DNA of 64,000 nucleotides from positions 1,410,180 to 1,474,179 of the forward strand of contig CAVSKZ010000002.1 in NCBI GenBank assembly GCA_963728835.1, in the 5' to 3' direction. A program made the translations under genes and the position numbers. The DNA is from VRUE01 sp963728835 (GTDB lineage Bacteria > Actinomycetota > Thermoleophilia > Solirubrobacterales > 70-9). Below the pieces are notes generated by a model. The model was not told the origin of the DNA. It saw only the letters and a program-made list of their open reading frames with translations, and made no database searches. Shown one piece after another: positions 26,586 through 34,029 of the stretch (positions within the stretch are counted from its first letter, which is position 1; each line of letters begins with the position of its first letter).

Positions 26586-26906
26586 CTACGCACCAAAGGT
26601 AAAACGGACCTTCTGAATATGGCGCCCAGAGTCACGACGGCAGGCGACGCGGGAGGACTCATACCCAACGCGCCTCCTCTGGCAGGAGAAGCCAAGCGGC
26701 TCAGGAGCGGGGTTGTAGGCGAGTCCGTACGTGTAGCGCTTCGCGACAGCCCGCGCCTTGCCGCAGTAGAGGTTGTGGGCCTTGACGCGGTACCAGCCCG
26801 CTCCGCCGCCGGGTTGGCTCCCGCACTTTCGCCAGTAGTTGGCCGACGCCGAAGAGGTTGCGGTCAAGGTGGCAGCGATCACCGCGAGAAGTGCAAGCCG
26901 CTTCAT
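26586..26906 (-). CDS. small secreted Cys-rich protein (paralogue A)
   Basis: 106 residues with a clean signal peptide (MKRLALLAVIAATLTATSSASA). The mature part has YRVKAHNLYCGKARAVAKRY and GFSCQRRRVGYESSRVAC, four cysteines in the same arrangement as the next gene. Proteins of this pattern are common among exported proteins of Solirubrobacterales. It is last in a leftward operon inserted between tail and lysis genes, so it is a likely cargo gene expressed from the lysogen. Function unknown. Confidence 0.65.
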   Translation of the reverse strand: MKRLALLAVIAATLTATSSASANYWRKCGSQPGGGAGWYRVKAHNLYCGKARAVAKRYTYGLAYNPAPEPLGFSCQRRRVGYESSRVACRRDSGRHIQKVRFTFGA

Positions 26907-26934
26907 AGGGCCGCGACCGTACCAGAGCTGCGCT

Positions 26935-27246
26935 TCAGCTCCCAGTCTGCCATCGGATCACCCGCTTGCCTCTTGAGCACCGAATGCGCCCTGCCTCATA
27001 GCCGGTGCTGCGGTAGTCGCAGTAGAAGCCAAGGACTCGGCCGTCACCGCCGGGGGCTTGAGCGCCGGGTGCGCTCCACCGCCGCACCACGCGACGGGCC
27101 TTCCCGCAGAGGACGTTACGCGCCTCGATGTTGTAGGCGAAGTGGTTGGGCATCTGCCCGCAGTCGCGGGACTGAGCGGCGTCGGCCGGGGCAGGGGAGG
27201 GCAGCAGCATGGCCAGGGTGGTGACCGAGAGAGCGAGCCCCTTCAT
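26935..27246 (-). CDS. small secreted Cys-rich protein (paralogue B)
   Basis: Start taken at ATG 27246 (ATGA overlap with the zinc-ribbon gene upstream). The 103-residue product has a signal peptide (MKGLALSVTTLAMLLPSP ... ADA) and a mature domain with YNIEARNVLCGKARRVVRRW and GFYCDYRSTGYEAGRIRC. The cysteine positions match paralogue A, so the two genes are a tandem duplication that has diverged. Function unknown. Confidence 0.65.
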   Translation of the reverse strand: MKGLALSVTTLAMLLPSPAPADAAQSRDCGQMPNHFAYNIEARNVLCGKARRVVRRWSAPGAQAPGGDGRVLGFYCDYRSTGYEAGRIRCSRGKRVIRWQTGS

Positions 27247-27569
27247 CGCCGCCACCAGCGCTTACGGGTCCGCTTCCACTCGGCAGTTCGGCGTTGCAGC
27301 TCCACGTCCATCCCGTCAGGTGCAGCTTGAGCCAAGCCGGCCTCCTCTTTCGTTCGCTGCCACCAGGACTTGTCGGCATCGCGAGCAAGGATCGCTCTGT
27401 TGTCAAGCCCGACCTTGCCGCTCAACGCGACTCCACAGTGCTGGCACTCTGAGCCGGCCTGAGCCAGTGCGCCAGAGTTGGCCCAGGTGAAGTGGCCGAT
27501 TCCCTTCGGCTGCGTATGAATCTTCCCGCCGCAGTTCGGGCAGATAGCCCGCAGGTTCCTAACACCCAT
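27243..27569 (-). CDS. zinc-ribbon protein
   Basis: 108 residues: CPNCGGKIHT (residues ~10-19) and CQHCGVALSG (residues ~42-51) make a zinc ribbon, followed by a helical, Trp/Arg-rich end (WWQRTKEEAG; RRTAEWKRTRKRWW). It leads into the two secreted genes by a four-base overlap. No signal peptide. It could be a small regulatory or nucleic-acid-binding protein of the cargo operon. Confidence 0.55.
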   Translation of the reverse strand: MGVRNLRAICPNCGGKIHTQPKGIGHFTWANSGALAQAGSECQHCGVALSGKVGLDNRAILARDADKSWWQRTKEEAGLAQAAPDGMDVELQRRTAEWKRTRKRWWRR

Positions 27570-27632
27570 CGTCGCCGCGCATCGTATAGATACCCACCGA
27601 GTCCCGTCAACCGGGACGGGGGGAGATTGCCC

Positions 27633-27818
27633 CTACCGGAACAGCGTCTCGCGCTCCGTGGCCGCTCGCCCCGCAAGCTCCCGCCCGCCGGCAAGTTCAC
27701 GCTCGATCTGGTGGATAGCACGTTCCGTCTGTCCCCGGAACGCACGGGAGCGGGGAAGCTGCATACGCAGCTCGTGAAGTAGGAGCCACCTCTCGCGGCT
27801 GTTCGCTGTGTGCGCCAT
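27633..27818 (-). CDS. small basic helical protein
   Basis: Start taken at ATG 27818 (MAHTANSRERWLLLHELR); 61 residues, all helical with many Arg and Glu. It is the first gene of the leftward cluster, 63 bases before the zinc-ribbon gene. Not recognised. Confidence 0.45.
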   Translation of the reverse strand: MAHTANSRERWLLLHELRMQLPRSRAFRGQTERAIHQIERELAGGRELAGRAATERETLFR

Positions 27819-27828
27819 AGGGCATCTA

Positions 27829-27843
27829 CTTACAAAGAGTAAG
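27829..27843. promoter_or_regulatory. inverted repeat in divergent intergenic region
   Basis: CTTAC-AAAGA-GTAAG, a perfect 5-base inverted repeat lying 10 bases upstream of the leftward cluster and 43 bases before the rightward lysis genes. It could be an operator that separates lysogenic (leftward) and lytic (rightward) expression. Short, so tentative. Confidence 0.3.
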
Positions 27844-27885
27844 CACCCGCCCGGCAGCAAAACCCCCCGACCCCCTGGAGGATCG

Positions 27886-28140
27886 TTGCCTCAAGAAGAT
27901 GACAACGAGATGCTCACCAAGTTGGCCACGATGGTCTGGGGCCCCTTCGGTAACAACGGCCTCAATGGAAAGAGCCAGGAACAGAGCAAGCAGATCGGTG
28001 AGCTCTATGGGAGGACCGAACAGCTCGGCAACGAGTTGGAGCGACGGCTTGGGGGCATCTACCGGATGCTCGCGACCCTGACGGTCTCCATGCTGGTCGG
28101 AGCGATCGGCATCATCGCGACCCTCTTGGTGACGAAATGA
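27886..28140 (+). CDS. holin-like / XhlA-like membrane protein
   Basis: TTG start with a strong GGAGG site 5-9 bases upstream; 84 residues. A polar coiled-coil-like part (SQEQSKQIGELYGRTEQLGN) is followed by one C-terminal membrane helix (MLATLTVSMLVGAIGIIATLL). This coil-then-helix order resembles XhlA-type lysis proteins, and the gene opens the lysis block. Confidence 0.55.
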   Translation: MPQEDDNEMLTKLATMVWGPFGNNGLNGKSQEQSKQIGELYGRTEQLGNELERRLGGIYRMLATLTVSMLVGAIGIIATLLVTK

Positions 28141-28793
28141 AGGGGATCGGCCGCTGGGTAGCCGAGACCCGCGCAGGCAGGATGGCCTTCTACCTCGGCG
28201 CGCTGGCCGTCGTTGGGCTGATCGTCTACATCGCGGCCACGCAGGAGATCGGCCGGCAGGCCCACAGGATCACCCAGCGCATCGAAGTCGTGGAAAGCGC
28301 GGATCCCTGCGTCGAGCTTTCCCAGGCAGTGAAGGAGCGGGCGACGAAGAAGATCCGCCCCTTGACGGCCAGCTGCGTCTCGTTTCTGGACGAACTCGGT
28401 CCTCTGATCTCCCTCAAGCTCTCCTGCGCGATCTTGGATGAGGGCGGCTATGAGTGCCCCAAGCCTGGCAGTGAAGCAGCACGACGGGAGGTGGTCGCCG
28501 GCAGCGGGAATACCCCGCATGGTCAACCCTCGCCGGCTCCGGCTGGCGAGAAGGGGAAGGGGACACCGAAGGGGACACACGGCGGGACAAAAAAGCCGCC
28601 GAAATCCGGCGAGCCGCCTTCCCATGCCGAATCTTCGCCGCTACCAGCGGACACGCCACCGGCCGAAACGGAGCCGCCTTCGCCGGGCAACTCCGGCAAC
28701 GGAGCATCGGGTGAACACGGACTCGATGTCTGTGTCGAACTCGTAAAGAGCGCCTGCGTCAAGGTCGACGTCGCTGCACCCAACCTGCCGTAA
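28137..28793 (+). CDS. membrane-anchored Pro-rich protein in lysis block
   Basis: 218 residues: a single N-terminal membrane helix (MAFYLGALAVVGLIVYIAA), a helical middle with two cysteine pairs (CVELSQAVKERATKK; LKLSCAILDEGGYEC), then a long Pro/Gly/Lys linker and a final CVELVKSACVKV. It is coupled to the holin-like gene by four bases. Topology suggests an external, wall-spanning protein; function unknown, possibly a lysis helper. Confidence 0.5.
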   Translation: MKGIGRWVAETRAGRMAFYLGALAVVGLIVYIAATQEIGRQAHRITQRIEVVESADPCVELSQAVKERATKKIRPLTASCVSFLDELGPLISLKLSCAILDEGGYECPKPGSEAARREVVAGSGNTPHGQPSPAPAGEKGKGTPKGTHGGTKKPPKSGEPPSHAESSPLPADTPPAETEPPSPGNSGNGASGEHGLDVCVELVKSACVKVDVAAPNLP

Positions 28794-28852
28794 CTGAATC
28801 CTCGCCGCTCTAAGGCGGCTCCCATACCGACCCCCGAAAGGAGGGCTTGCGA

Positions 28853-29491
28853 ATGGCCGCCAACGGCAAACTCGCCAAGTCCGAATTGGCCGCGATCCCT
28901 GGCGGTTCGCTGCGCAAGGATGCTGCTGCTGCGTGGAATGCTCCCGGTGGGCCCGCCGACGCTGGCCTGCGCCCGGGCGGCGATGACTCCAGCTATCGCC
29001 CGCTCGATCGACAGGAATACTTCTGGGACCTCTACCAGTCTGGGCGAGGCAATCTCGCCGCCGTTCCGGGTACCTCGAATCACGGCTGGGGCATTGCTGT
29101 CGACATTCCCAACTCCTGGGAACAGGAGTGGATGCGCGAGCACGGCGCAAAGTACGGCTGGCAGAAGACCGAAGCCTTCTCAGAGCCCTGGCACTGGACC
29201 TACGTAGGCGGCGTCAGCTTCCCCACCTTCAAGCCGCTCCGACACGGAATGCGCGGGCCGCGGGTCGTCAAGTACACCCGCCGGCTGGCCTTCATCCGCA
29301 AGCGGACCGGGAAACCCTACCTAGCTCGTCAGCACTGGAAGTTCAAGGACGCGGTGGTTGACTCGGTTCGCGCCTTCCAAAGGGCATACCGACTCAAGGT
29401 CGACGGTGAAATCGGGCCGAAGACCGCAGCCAAGATCAACGGCGTCTTCCATCGCCAGTACGCCAAGCGTGGCAAGCGAGGGAGGCGTTAA
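28853..29491 (+). CDS. endolysin: M15-type (VanY-like) peptidase with peptidoglycan-binding domain
   Basis: ATG 28853 is chosen over TTG 28847 because AAAGGAGG lies 8-15 bases upstream. The 212-residue product has the M15B zinc site SNHGWGIAVDI (near residue 82) and EPWHWTYV (near 119), then a C-terminal PG_binding_1 domain (VVDSVRAFQRAYRLKVDG ... IGPKTAAKING, residues ~165-205). It would cleave peptide cross-links at lysis. No signal peptide, so it needs a holin. Confidence 0.85.
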   Translation: MAANGKLAKSELAAIPGGSLRKDAAAAWNAPGGPADAGLRPGGDDSSYRPLDRQEYFWDLYQSGRGNLAAVPGTSNHGWGIAVDIPNSWEQEWMREHGAKYGWQKTEAFSEPWHWTYVGGVSFPTFKPLRHGMRGPRVVKYTRRLAFIRKRTGKPYLARQHWKFKDAVVDSVRAFQRAYRLKVDGEIGPKTAAKINGVFHRQYAKRGKRGRR

Positions 29492-29913
29492 TGGTCACCC
29501 GCGAGGACTTCGCCCGTCGCTTGCTAGATGCGATCGACGCCCCCGTGACCCAGCGCAACCTCTGGGCGCTGGTCTCCTGGATGCAGGCCGAGGGTTCAAC
29601 GGCAACGTTCAATCCCTTGGCGACCACACAGGAGATGCCGGGCGCGACGAACTTCAACTCGGTCGGCGTCAAGAACTACAAGTCGCTCGAGCAGGGGGTC
29701 GAGGCGACAGCCAAGACCCTCAACTACGGCGCCGACCGGGGCATCTACGGCTACAAGCCGATCCGCCGTCGACTCCGGCGCAATGCCTGGGCCGACTGGA
29801 CCCTGCGTGCCGTCGAGGACTCGATCTGGGGCACCGGAGGCCTCGCCCTTCGCTGTCTTCCCGGCGTGAAGCGCCACTGGAACCAGTACCGCAACCTGCC
29901 CATCGGGCAATAG
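29491..29913 (+). CDS. lysozyme-like second lytic enzyme
   Basis: 140 residues. TREDFARRLLDAIDAP, WMQAEGSTATFNPLATTQ and GATNFNSVGVKNYKSLEQ make the pattern of a small lysozyme-like fold found in actinobacterial phages, where the Glu in QAEGS is the likely catalytic residue. It lies between the M15 endolysin and the holin, coupled to the endolysin. A glycan-cutting partner of the peptidase is the simplest reading. Confidence 0.6.
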   Translation: MVTREDFARRLLDAIDAPVTQRNLWALVSWMQAEGSTATFNPLATTQEMPGATNFNSVGVKNYKSLEQGVEATAKTLNYGADRGIYGYKPIRRRLRRNAWADWTLRAVEDSIWGTGGLALRCLPGVKRHWNQYRNLPIGQ

Positions 29914-29921
29914 GAGGAACG

Positions 29922-30158
29922 ATGACCATCACCCAGATCACCGAGAAGGTGCGGGGCTTCCTGCGCCGTCTCTTCCCACCCGAACTCACCGCCTACATCC
30001 CTGGCGGCAAGCTCATCGCCGGCGGCGTCCTCTACGTCCTCTCCGTTGCCTTCGGGGTCGGTGGGGACGAGGTGATCCAGAACGTACCGGTCTTCGGTGA
30101 CGTGACGGTCTCCGAGGCTGCGCTGGCGGTCGGCTTCTACCTGTATCCGTCGAGCTAA
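29922..30158 (+). CDS. putative holin
   Basis: 78 residues with ribosome site AGGAGG. It has an amphipathic N-terminus (ITEKVRGFLRRLFPPELT) and two hydrophobic stretches (LIAGGVLYVLSVAFGVGG; SEAALAVGFYLYP). Size, topology and position after two lytic enzymes fit a holin. The sequence is not distinctive enough to be certain. Confidence 0.55.
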   Translation: MTITQITEKVRGFLRRLFPPELTAYIPGGKLIAGGVLYVLSVAFGVGGDEVIQNVPVFGDVTVSEAALAVGFYLYPSS

Positions 30159-30170
30159 GAGGAGAGCCTG

Positions 30171-30683
30171 ATGCCGATCGTCGCTGAAGACCTCGTATTC
30201 CGCCTCTCGGGTGGAGCGAATAACGAAGACCCGACCAAAGCCCTCGGCGGTGCGATGAGCACCAAAGCCGGTGGCGTCATCTCCGGGGCGGCCAACTCGC
30301 TCTATGACGACGTGACCGGCAAAGAGGGTGCAGCCGGAGACATCGAGTACCGCGGCTTCTACATCAAGAACAACCACGGCTCCCTCACCGCCCAGAACGT
30401 CGAGGTCTGGATCTCCCAGGACGCGAACTCCGCCGACGATGCAACAGCAATCGCGCTGGCCGACGAGGCGGTCAACGCTGAAATGGAGACGATCGCCAAC
30501 GAGTCGACGGCACCCTCTGGGCCTGCCTTCACTGCGCCTGGAGAAGGCTCGCCTCTGGTCATCGGCAACATCCCGGCCGGTCAGTTCAAGGGGATCTGGG
30601 TGAGGCGGACTGTCTCGGCTGGCGCCGCGGCGAAAGACGATGTCACCTTCAAAATCCGGGTGAGCTGCGAAACGGCGGCGTAA
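30171..30683 (+). CDS. virion-type structural protein
   Basis: 170 residues with good ribosome site GAGGAG. It has a beta-sandwich look (FRLSGGANNEDPTKALGG; EYRGFYIKNNHGSLTAQN; VEVWISQDANS; KGIWVRRTVSAGAAAKDD). Similar small proteins occur beside fibre genes in actinobacterial phages and may decorate the fibre or virion. Function inferred from position and composition. Confidence 0.5.
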   Translation: MPIVAEDLVFRLSGGANNEDPTKALGGAMSTKAGGVISGAANSLYDDVTGKEGAAGDIEYRGFYIKNNHGSLTAQNVEVWISQDANSADDATAIALADEAVNAEMETIANESTAPSGPAFTAPGEGSPLVIGNIPAGQFKGIWVRRTVSAGAAAKDDVTFKIRVSCETAA

Positions 30684-30686
30684 GCC

Positions 30687-30911
30687 GTGGCTCGGGGTTG
30701 GCTGACCTGCCCAGTCATCGGTACTGGCGCCGAGGGAGACCCCTACCGTGCCTCGGTAGCCGATCGAGCGGCCACTGATGGTGACCGCATGGAGTTCGTG
30801 ATCGGCGGGGGCGACTCGTCCTGCCTAGTTGCGTTCGACGTCGCGGACCCTTCCAACTTCGCCGAGCACGGGGGCGAAATCCTCGCCTACGAGGAGGAGC
30901 TGGATACCTGA
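30687..30911 (+). CDS. small hypothetical protein
   Basis: 74 residues, GTG start three bases after the previous stop. WLTCPVIGTGAEGDPYRASV and DSSCLVAFDVADPSNF suggest a small beta fold. The stop overlaps the fibre gene (TGATG). A family of similar short proteins precedes fibres in related phages; no function known. Confidence 0.5.
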   Translation: MARGWLTCPVIGTGAEGDPYRASVADRAATDGDRMEFVIGGGDSSCLVAFDVADPSNFAEHGGEILAYEEELDT

Positions 30912-32263
30912 TGGTCAGGCCGACTTCCCTGCCAGCCAAAGCGCTCGAAGCCCTGGCACGCAAGCACGGTGTCAGCGCAAAAGGCACCCGCCGGCAGGTT
31001 CTACGGCGGATCGGGCGACAGATCAATCCTGAATTCGACGAGCGCTCCTATCTCGGGATGGCGCCAGCGCCGCCGAGCGGATCGTTCCTCGAAGACACCT
31101 TCAGCGAATCGGGTGGCTTCGGCAACCTCCAGACGCAGCACACGGGGGAGAAAGGCGCGACCTGGGTAACCAGCCTGGGGATGACCGTTGGCGCCCCCGG
31201 CCGCGTGTGGGGCAACGCCACCGGCTACCGCTACGCCTACGCCTCCGGCCTTCCTGCCGGGGCGGACTACTCGGTCGAGGCAGGCCTCTTCTGCGCATCG
31301 GTCGTCGGGTCGGTGCGAAGCGCTGGGCCGGCGGCGCGCGTCAGCACCAGCGCCGACACGTCCTACCAGCTCTACTGGGTGACGAATACCGGCTTCTCGC
31401 TGGTCAAGCGCGTCGCTATCACCGAAACTGTCCTCGGCACCTACGCCTTGGTGGGGACCGTGGGTCAGGAAGTCAAAGCCACGATCTCGGCAGTCGGCAC
31501 GGCCATCAAGGGCTTCGTCAACGGCGTCGAACGGATCTCAGCCACCGACTCGGCGATCACCGCAGCAGGCAGGGCGGGGTTCCGCTGCCACGCCACTGAA
31601 GGCGCCTCGGCGCTGGTCAACTACATCGTTGCCACGGACATCCTCACCGAAGTCCTAGCTGACCTGACGGCGAAATACGCAATCCGAGGGGCGGTCTCGG
31701 CGGACCTGCAGGGCCTGTATGCGATCCGCAAGCTCGCAAGCGCAGAACTGAGTGCCCTGTATGCGCTGCGGGGACTCGTGCAGAGCGATCTCACGGCGCT
31801 CTATGGGCTGCGCGCTTTGGTCAACGCCGACCTGACGGGGGTCTATGCCCTCCGGGCTCTCGTCGACCGCGAGCTCGCGGTCAGCTACGACCTTCGAGGG
31901 CTTGTGCTGGCGGAACTCGGCGCCTCCTACGCGTTGCGGGGGCAGGCCCAGGCTGAGCTCCAGGGCCTTTATGCGATCGCGCAGCTCATCGGAGCGGATC
32001 TCGTTGGGCTGTATGCGATCCGGGAGCAGGTTGCGAGGGAGCTAGAAGCGACCTACGACATTCGCAGCCAGGCGCTCGCGGAGCTGGTCGCCAGCTACGA
32101 CATAGCCGGCGTGACCACCGCCGAGCTCGTCGTCCTCTACAGCCTCCTGGAACCGAAGCGACATGCAACGAGCCTACGGCTGACCACCCGCCCCAAAACC
32201 TCGCTGGCGATGACCACTCGCCCAAAGACCGTATTGGTCATGCGCATGCGACCCCTGAAATAG
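30911..32263 (+). CDS. fibre-like protein: SAP-like head, lectin-like domain and 14-residue repeats
   Basis: 450 residues. Residues ~9-40 look like a SAP-type helix pair (LEALARKHGVSAKGTRRQV). Residues ~55-245 are a concanavalin-type sandwich (FLEDTFSESGGFGNLQTQ; AGLFCASVVGSV; AGRAGFRCHATEG). Residues ~250-405 are eleven 14-residue repeats (consensus ADLTALYALRGLVN). The basic end (RLTTRPKTSLAMTTRPKT) has a short doubled TTRPKT. Likely a receptor-binding or wall-binding virion protein, placed after the lysis genes. Confidence 0.6.
   Translation: MVRPTSLPAKALEALARKHGVSAKGTRRQVLRRIGRQINPEFDERSYLGMAPAPPSGSFLEDTFSESGGFGNLQTQHTGEKGATWVTSLGMTVGAPGRVWGNATGYRYAYASGLPAGADYSVEAGLFCASVVGSVRSAGPAARVSTSADTSYQLYWVTNTGFSLVKRVAITETVLGTYALVGTVGQEVKATISAVGTAIKGFVNGVERISATDSAITAAGRAGFRCHATEGASALVNYIVATDILTEVLADLTAKYAIRGAVSADLQGLYAIRKLASAELSALYALRGLVQSDLTALYGLRALVNADLTGVYALRALVDRELAVSYDLRGLVLAELGASYALRGQAQAELQGLYAIAQLIGADLVGLYAIREQVARELEATYDIRSQALAELVASYDIAGVTTAELVVLYSLLEPKRHATSLRLTTRPKTSLAMTTRPKTVLVMRMRPLK
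31661..32122 (+). repeat. eleven 42-bp repeats inside the fibre gene
   Basis: Eleven consecutive units of exactly 42 bases, no indels, each coding for 14 residues with the pattern (D/E)L..xYxxRxxVxx. Codon choice differs between units while the amino acid pattern is held, so the repeat is old and kept for its protein shape. A partial twelfth unit follows at 32123. Confidence 0.85.
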
Positions 32264-32279
32264 AAGAGGAGGGAGTTCA

Positions 32280-32576
32280 GTGGAGACCCCAGTGAGGAGA
32301 GTTCGCTTTGGCGTGCCCGTCGAACTCGAAGTGGAAGAGACCAGCAGCCTGACCGGAGAGCTTGTCGACCCCGACGCTCCCCTCTTCCGGGTCCTCTTGC
32401 CCAACGGCGAAACCGCCGACCCTGAAGTCGAGCACATCTCCGAGGGGAAGTTTCGTTGCACCTACGACCCGACCGAATGGGGTATCCACAGGTGGCTCTT
32501 CATGGGCGAGGGGGAATGGAAGACCGCAGGGGAGACGTGGTTCGAGGTCCGCAAACCCAAGGTGCCGCGTGACTGA
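32280..32576 (+). CDS. small beta-sandwich phage protein
   Basis: 98 residues. VRRVRFGVPVELEVEETSS, LFRVLLPNGETADPEVE, GKFRCTYDPTEWGIHRW. This is an Ig-like fold pattern (strands with a final WGIHRWLFMGEG) known in phage tail or fibre-associated proteins. Its frame overlaps the RusA gene by eight bases. Confidence 0.5.
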   Translation: METPVRRVRFGVPVELEVEETSSLTGELVDPDAPLFRVLLPNGETADPEVEHISEGKFRCTYDPTEWGIHRWLFMGEGEWKTAGETWFEVRKPKVPRD

Positions 32577-32940
32577 GCGGGCGACCCTGAGCATTCCCGC
32601 CACCCCGCCATCTTTCAACGCGGTTGGACTGCGCTCTCACTGGTCGGTGGGCCGGAAGGCGAAGCGCGACTGGGAACAGTGGCTCCAGATTGCGTTGCTC
32701 GAGCAACGGGTGCCGAAGGGCTTGAAGCGAGTCACGGCCTCGGCCACGATCCGGTTCAAGCAGCGGCGCAGAAGGGATGAAGGCAACTTCAAGCCGCTAA
32801 TCGAAAAGGCGCTTGGCGACGTGCTGCAGAACGGCTGGGTAGAAGACGACACGCCGGAGCACTATCGCTTCGGTGCTGTCGAGCTATTCGCTCCGGTGGA
32901 CCGGCCGGAGACGATTGTGGTCTTGGACTACGAGCGGTAG
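32569..32940 (+). CDS. rusA: RusA-type Holliday junction resolvase
   Basis: 123 residues from GTG 32569. It has the RusA start (LSIPATPPSFNAVGLRSHW) and the catalytic region RRRRDEGNFKPLIEKALG ... VEDDTPEHYRF, where the Asp pair (DEGN and EDD) binds metal. It resolves branched DNA in recombination and packaging. It works best as a partner of the ERF annealing protein at 42545, although the two are 10 kb apart. Confidence 0.8.
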   Translation: MTERATLSIPATPPSFNAVGLRSHWSVGRKAKRDWEQWLQIALLEQRVPKGLKRVTASATIRFKQRRRRDEGNFKPLIEKALGDVLQNGWVEDDTPEHYRFGAVELFAPVDRPETIVVLDYER

Positions 32941-32944
32941 GCGC

Positions 32945-33232
32945 TTACTGGGCAATTAGGTGGCTGGGAATCGGGGGCAGCTCGGCGGGCATGGGTCGCT
33001 TCTCGACCACCATGTGCGGATGGTCGAAGCACTCCGCTACGAAGTCGCGAGCTTCCTTCTCGCTCGGCCAGCTCATTGCTCTCCATTCCTCCTCCGTCCA
33101 AAAGTCTGGGCCGTCCGGCTTACCGTTGGCCTTGCCCCCGTAGTAGAGAGCGGGTGAGCGTGGTGCGGTAAAGACAGCAGACTTCAAAATGCACCAGTGC
33201 TTCGGCTTGTCTGAGATGGGGTCGTGGGGCAT
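32945..33232 (-). CDS. small phage protein, last of a leftward operon
   Basis: Start taken at ATG 33232 (ATGA overlap with the upstream gene); 95 residues. KHWCILKSAVFTAPRSP, WTEEEWRAMSWPSEKEAR and HPHMVVEKRPMPAELPP. It is convergent with rusA, four bases apart. Not recognised. Confidence 0.5.
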   Translation of the reverse strand: MPHDPISDKPKHWCILKSAVFTAPRSPALYYGGKANGKPDGPDFWTEEEWRAMSWPSEKEARDFVAECFDHPHMVVEKRPMPAELPPIPSHLIAQ

Positions 33233-33438
33233 CAGCGCGCCCAAGGCTTCGCCGGGTCGTCTATCTCGGCTGCAGCCTCTTGGCTGACCGACTTCCAACC
33301 TTCGCAGCCTTCCTCTTCGCAGTCGCATGGACGAACTACTCGGCCCTGTTCACGTAGCCACTCGACCGTAACGCCGGAGCGCTCGGCGTATTCGCGCTCG
33401 AACTGCTCGGCGGTTTCAGGGCGTGTCTGCGTGGTCAT
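33232..33438 (-). CDS. small acidic cysteine-containing protein
   Basis: 68 residues: ETAEQFEREYAERSGVTVEW, then VRPCDCEEEGCEGWKSV with three close cysteines. This pattern occurs in short actinobacteriophage proteins. It lies in a four-gene leftward run. Function unknown. Confidence 0.5.
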   Translation of the reverse strand: MTTQTRPETAEQFEREYAERSGVTVEWLREQGRVVRPCDCEEEGCEGWKSVSQEAAAEIDDPAKPWAR

Positions 33439-33628
33439 GATCCGGGCTGTTCTTGCAACTCGAAAGGTGGCGCCCCTTGGTCATGTGAGCTCCGCAGATC
33501 GGGCAGGTAGTTGAGAGCGTCGGCGGCGCAGGGACAAAGACCGCCCTCCTCTGCATGTCGGCCCACGCTTGCGGGGAGAGGTCTCGTACCTCGCTGTCAT
33601 CGCCGTCTATGTGGAGGACCGTGGGCAT
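33416..33628 (-). CDS. zinc-finger small protein
   Basis: 70 residues: a beta start (PTVLHIDGDDSEVRDLSP) and a zinc-finger-like CPICGAHMTKGRHLSSC (C2HC spacing). It overlaps the following gene by 23 bases and the preceding gene by one base, so the set is one operon. Confidence 0.5.
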   Translation of the reverse strand: MPTVLHIDGDDSEVRDLSPQAWADMQRRAVFVPAPPTLSTTCPICGAHMTKGRHLSSCKNSPDHDHADTP

Positions 33629-33900
33629 CAGGAGTAGGCCCGTAGGTAATCGTGCTTGCGGCGAGACTCCGTTTCCTCGAAGGCGGCTATGCGGTCACGG
33701 TGGTACTCGATCGCTTCGGTCAGTTCAGGCCGAGGCAACGGGACGCCGAATTCGAGTTCCTTGACCGCAGATTCCTGCTCGATCTCTTCGAGCCGCTTGA
33801 GTATCTCGCGGTCCCGGTAGAGCGCCGGATGCTGGCCGGGTGGATAGAAGGCCGGGTCGCCCCACGGATTCGCTTTTGCCTCTTGAAGCACCGGGTCCAC
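33628..33900 (-). CDS. small helical protein, first of leftward operon
   Basis: Start placed at GTG 33900; upstream of it the frame stays open but loses protein character. 90 residues, coiled-coil-like (DREILKRLEEIEQESAVKE; RDRIAAFEETESRRKHD) with PGQHPALYRD near the start. It is the first of four coupled leftward genes, which lie back to back with the divergent secreted enzyme gene. Confidence 0.45.
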   Translation of the reverse strand: MDPVLQEAKANPWGDPAFYPPGQHPALYRDREILKRLEEIEQESAVKELEFGVPLPRPELTEAIEYHRDRIAAFEETESRRKHDYLRAYS

Positions 33901-34029
33901 TGCGCCACATCTTACGCCGCGTAGCGGCCACCTGAGAAGCGCCCCGGCCCCTAAACGGCTCTGAGCTGGCGCAGTCCTCGCAAGCGACCAAGGAGACGTA
34001 TCGCCTCCAAGGCATTTGCCCGCATAGCG

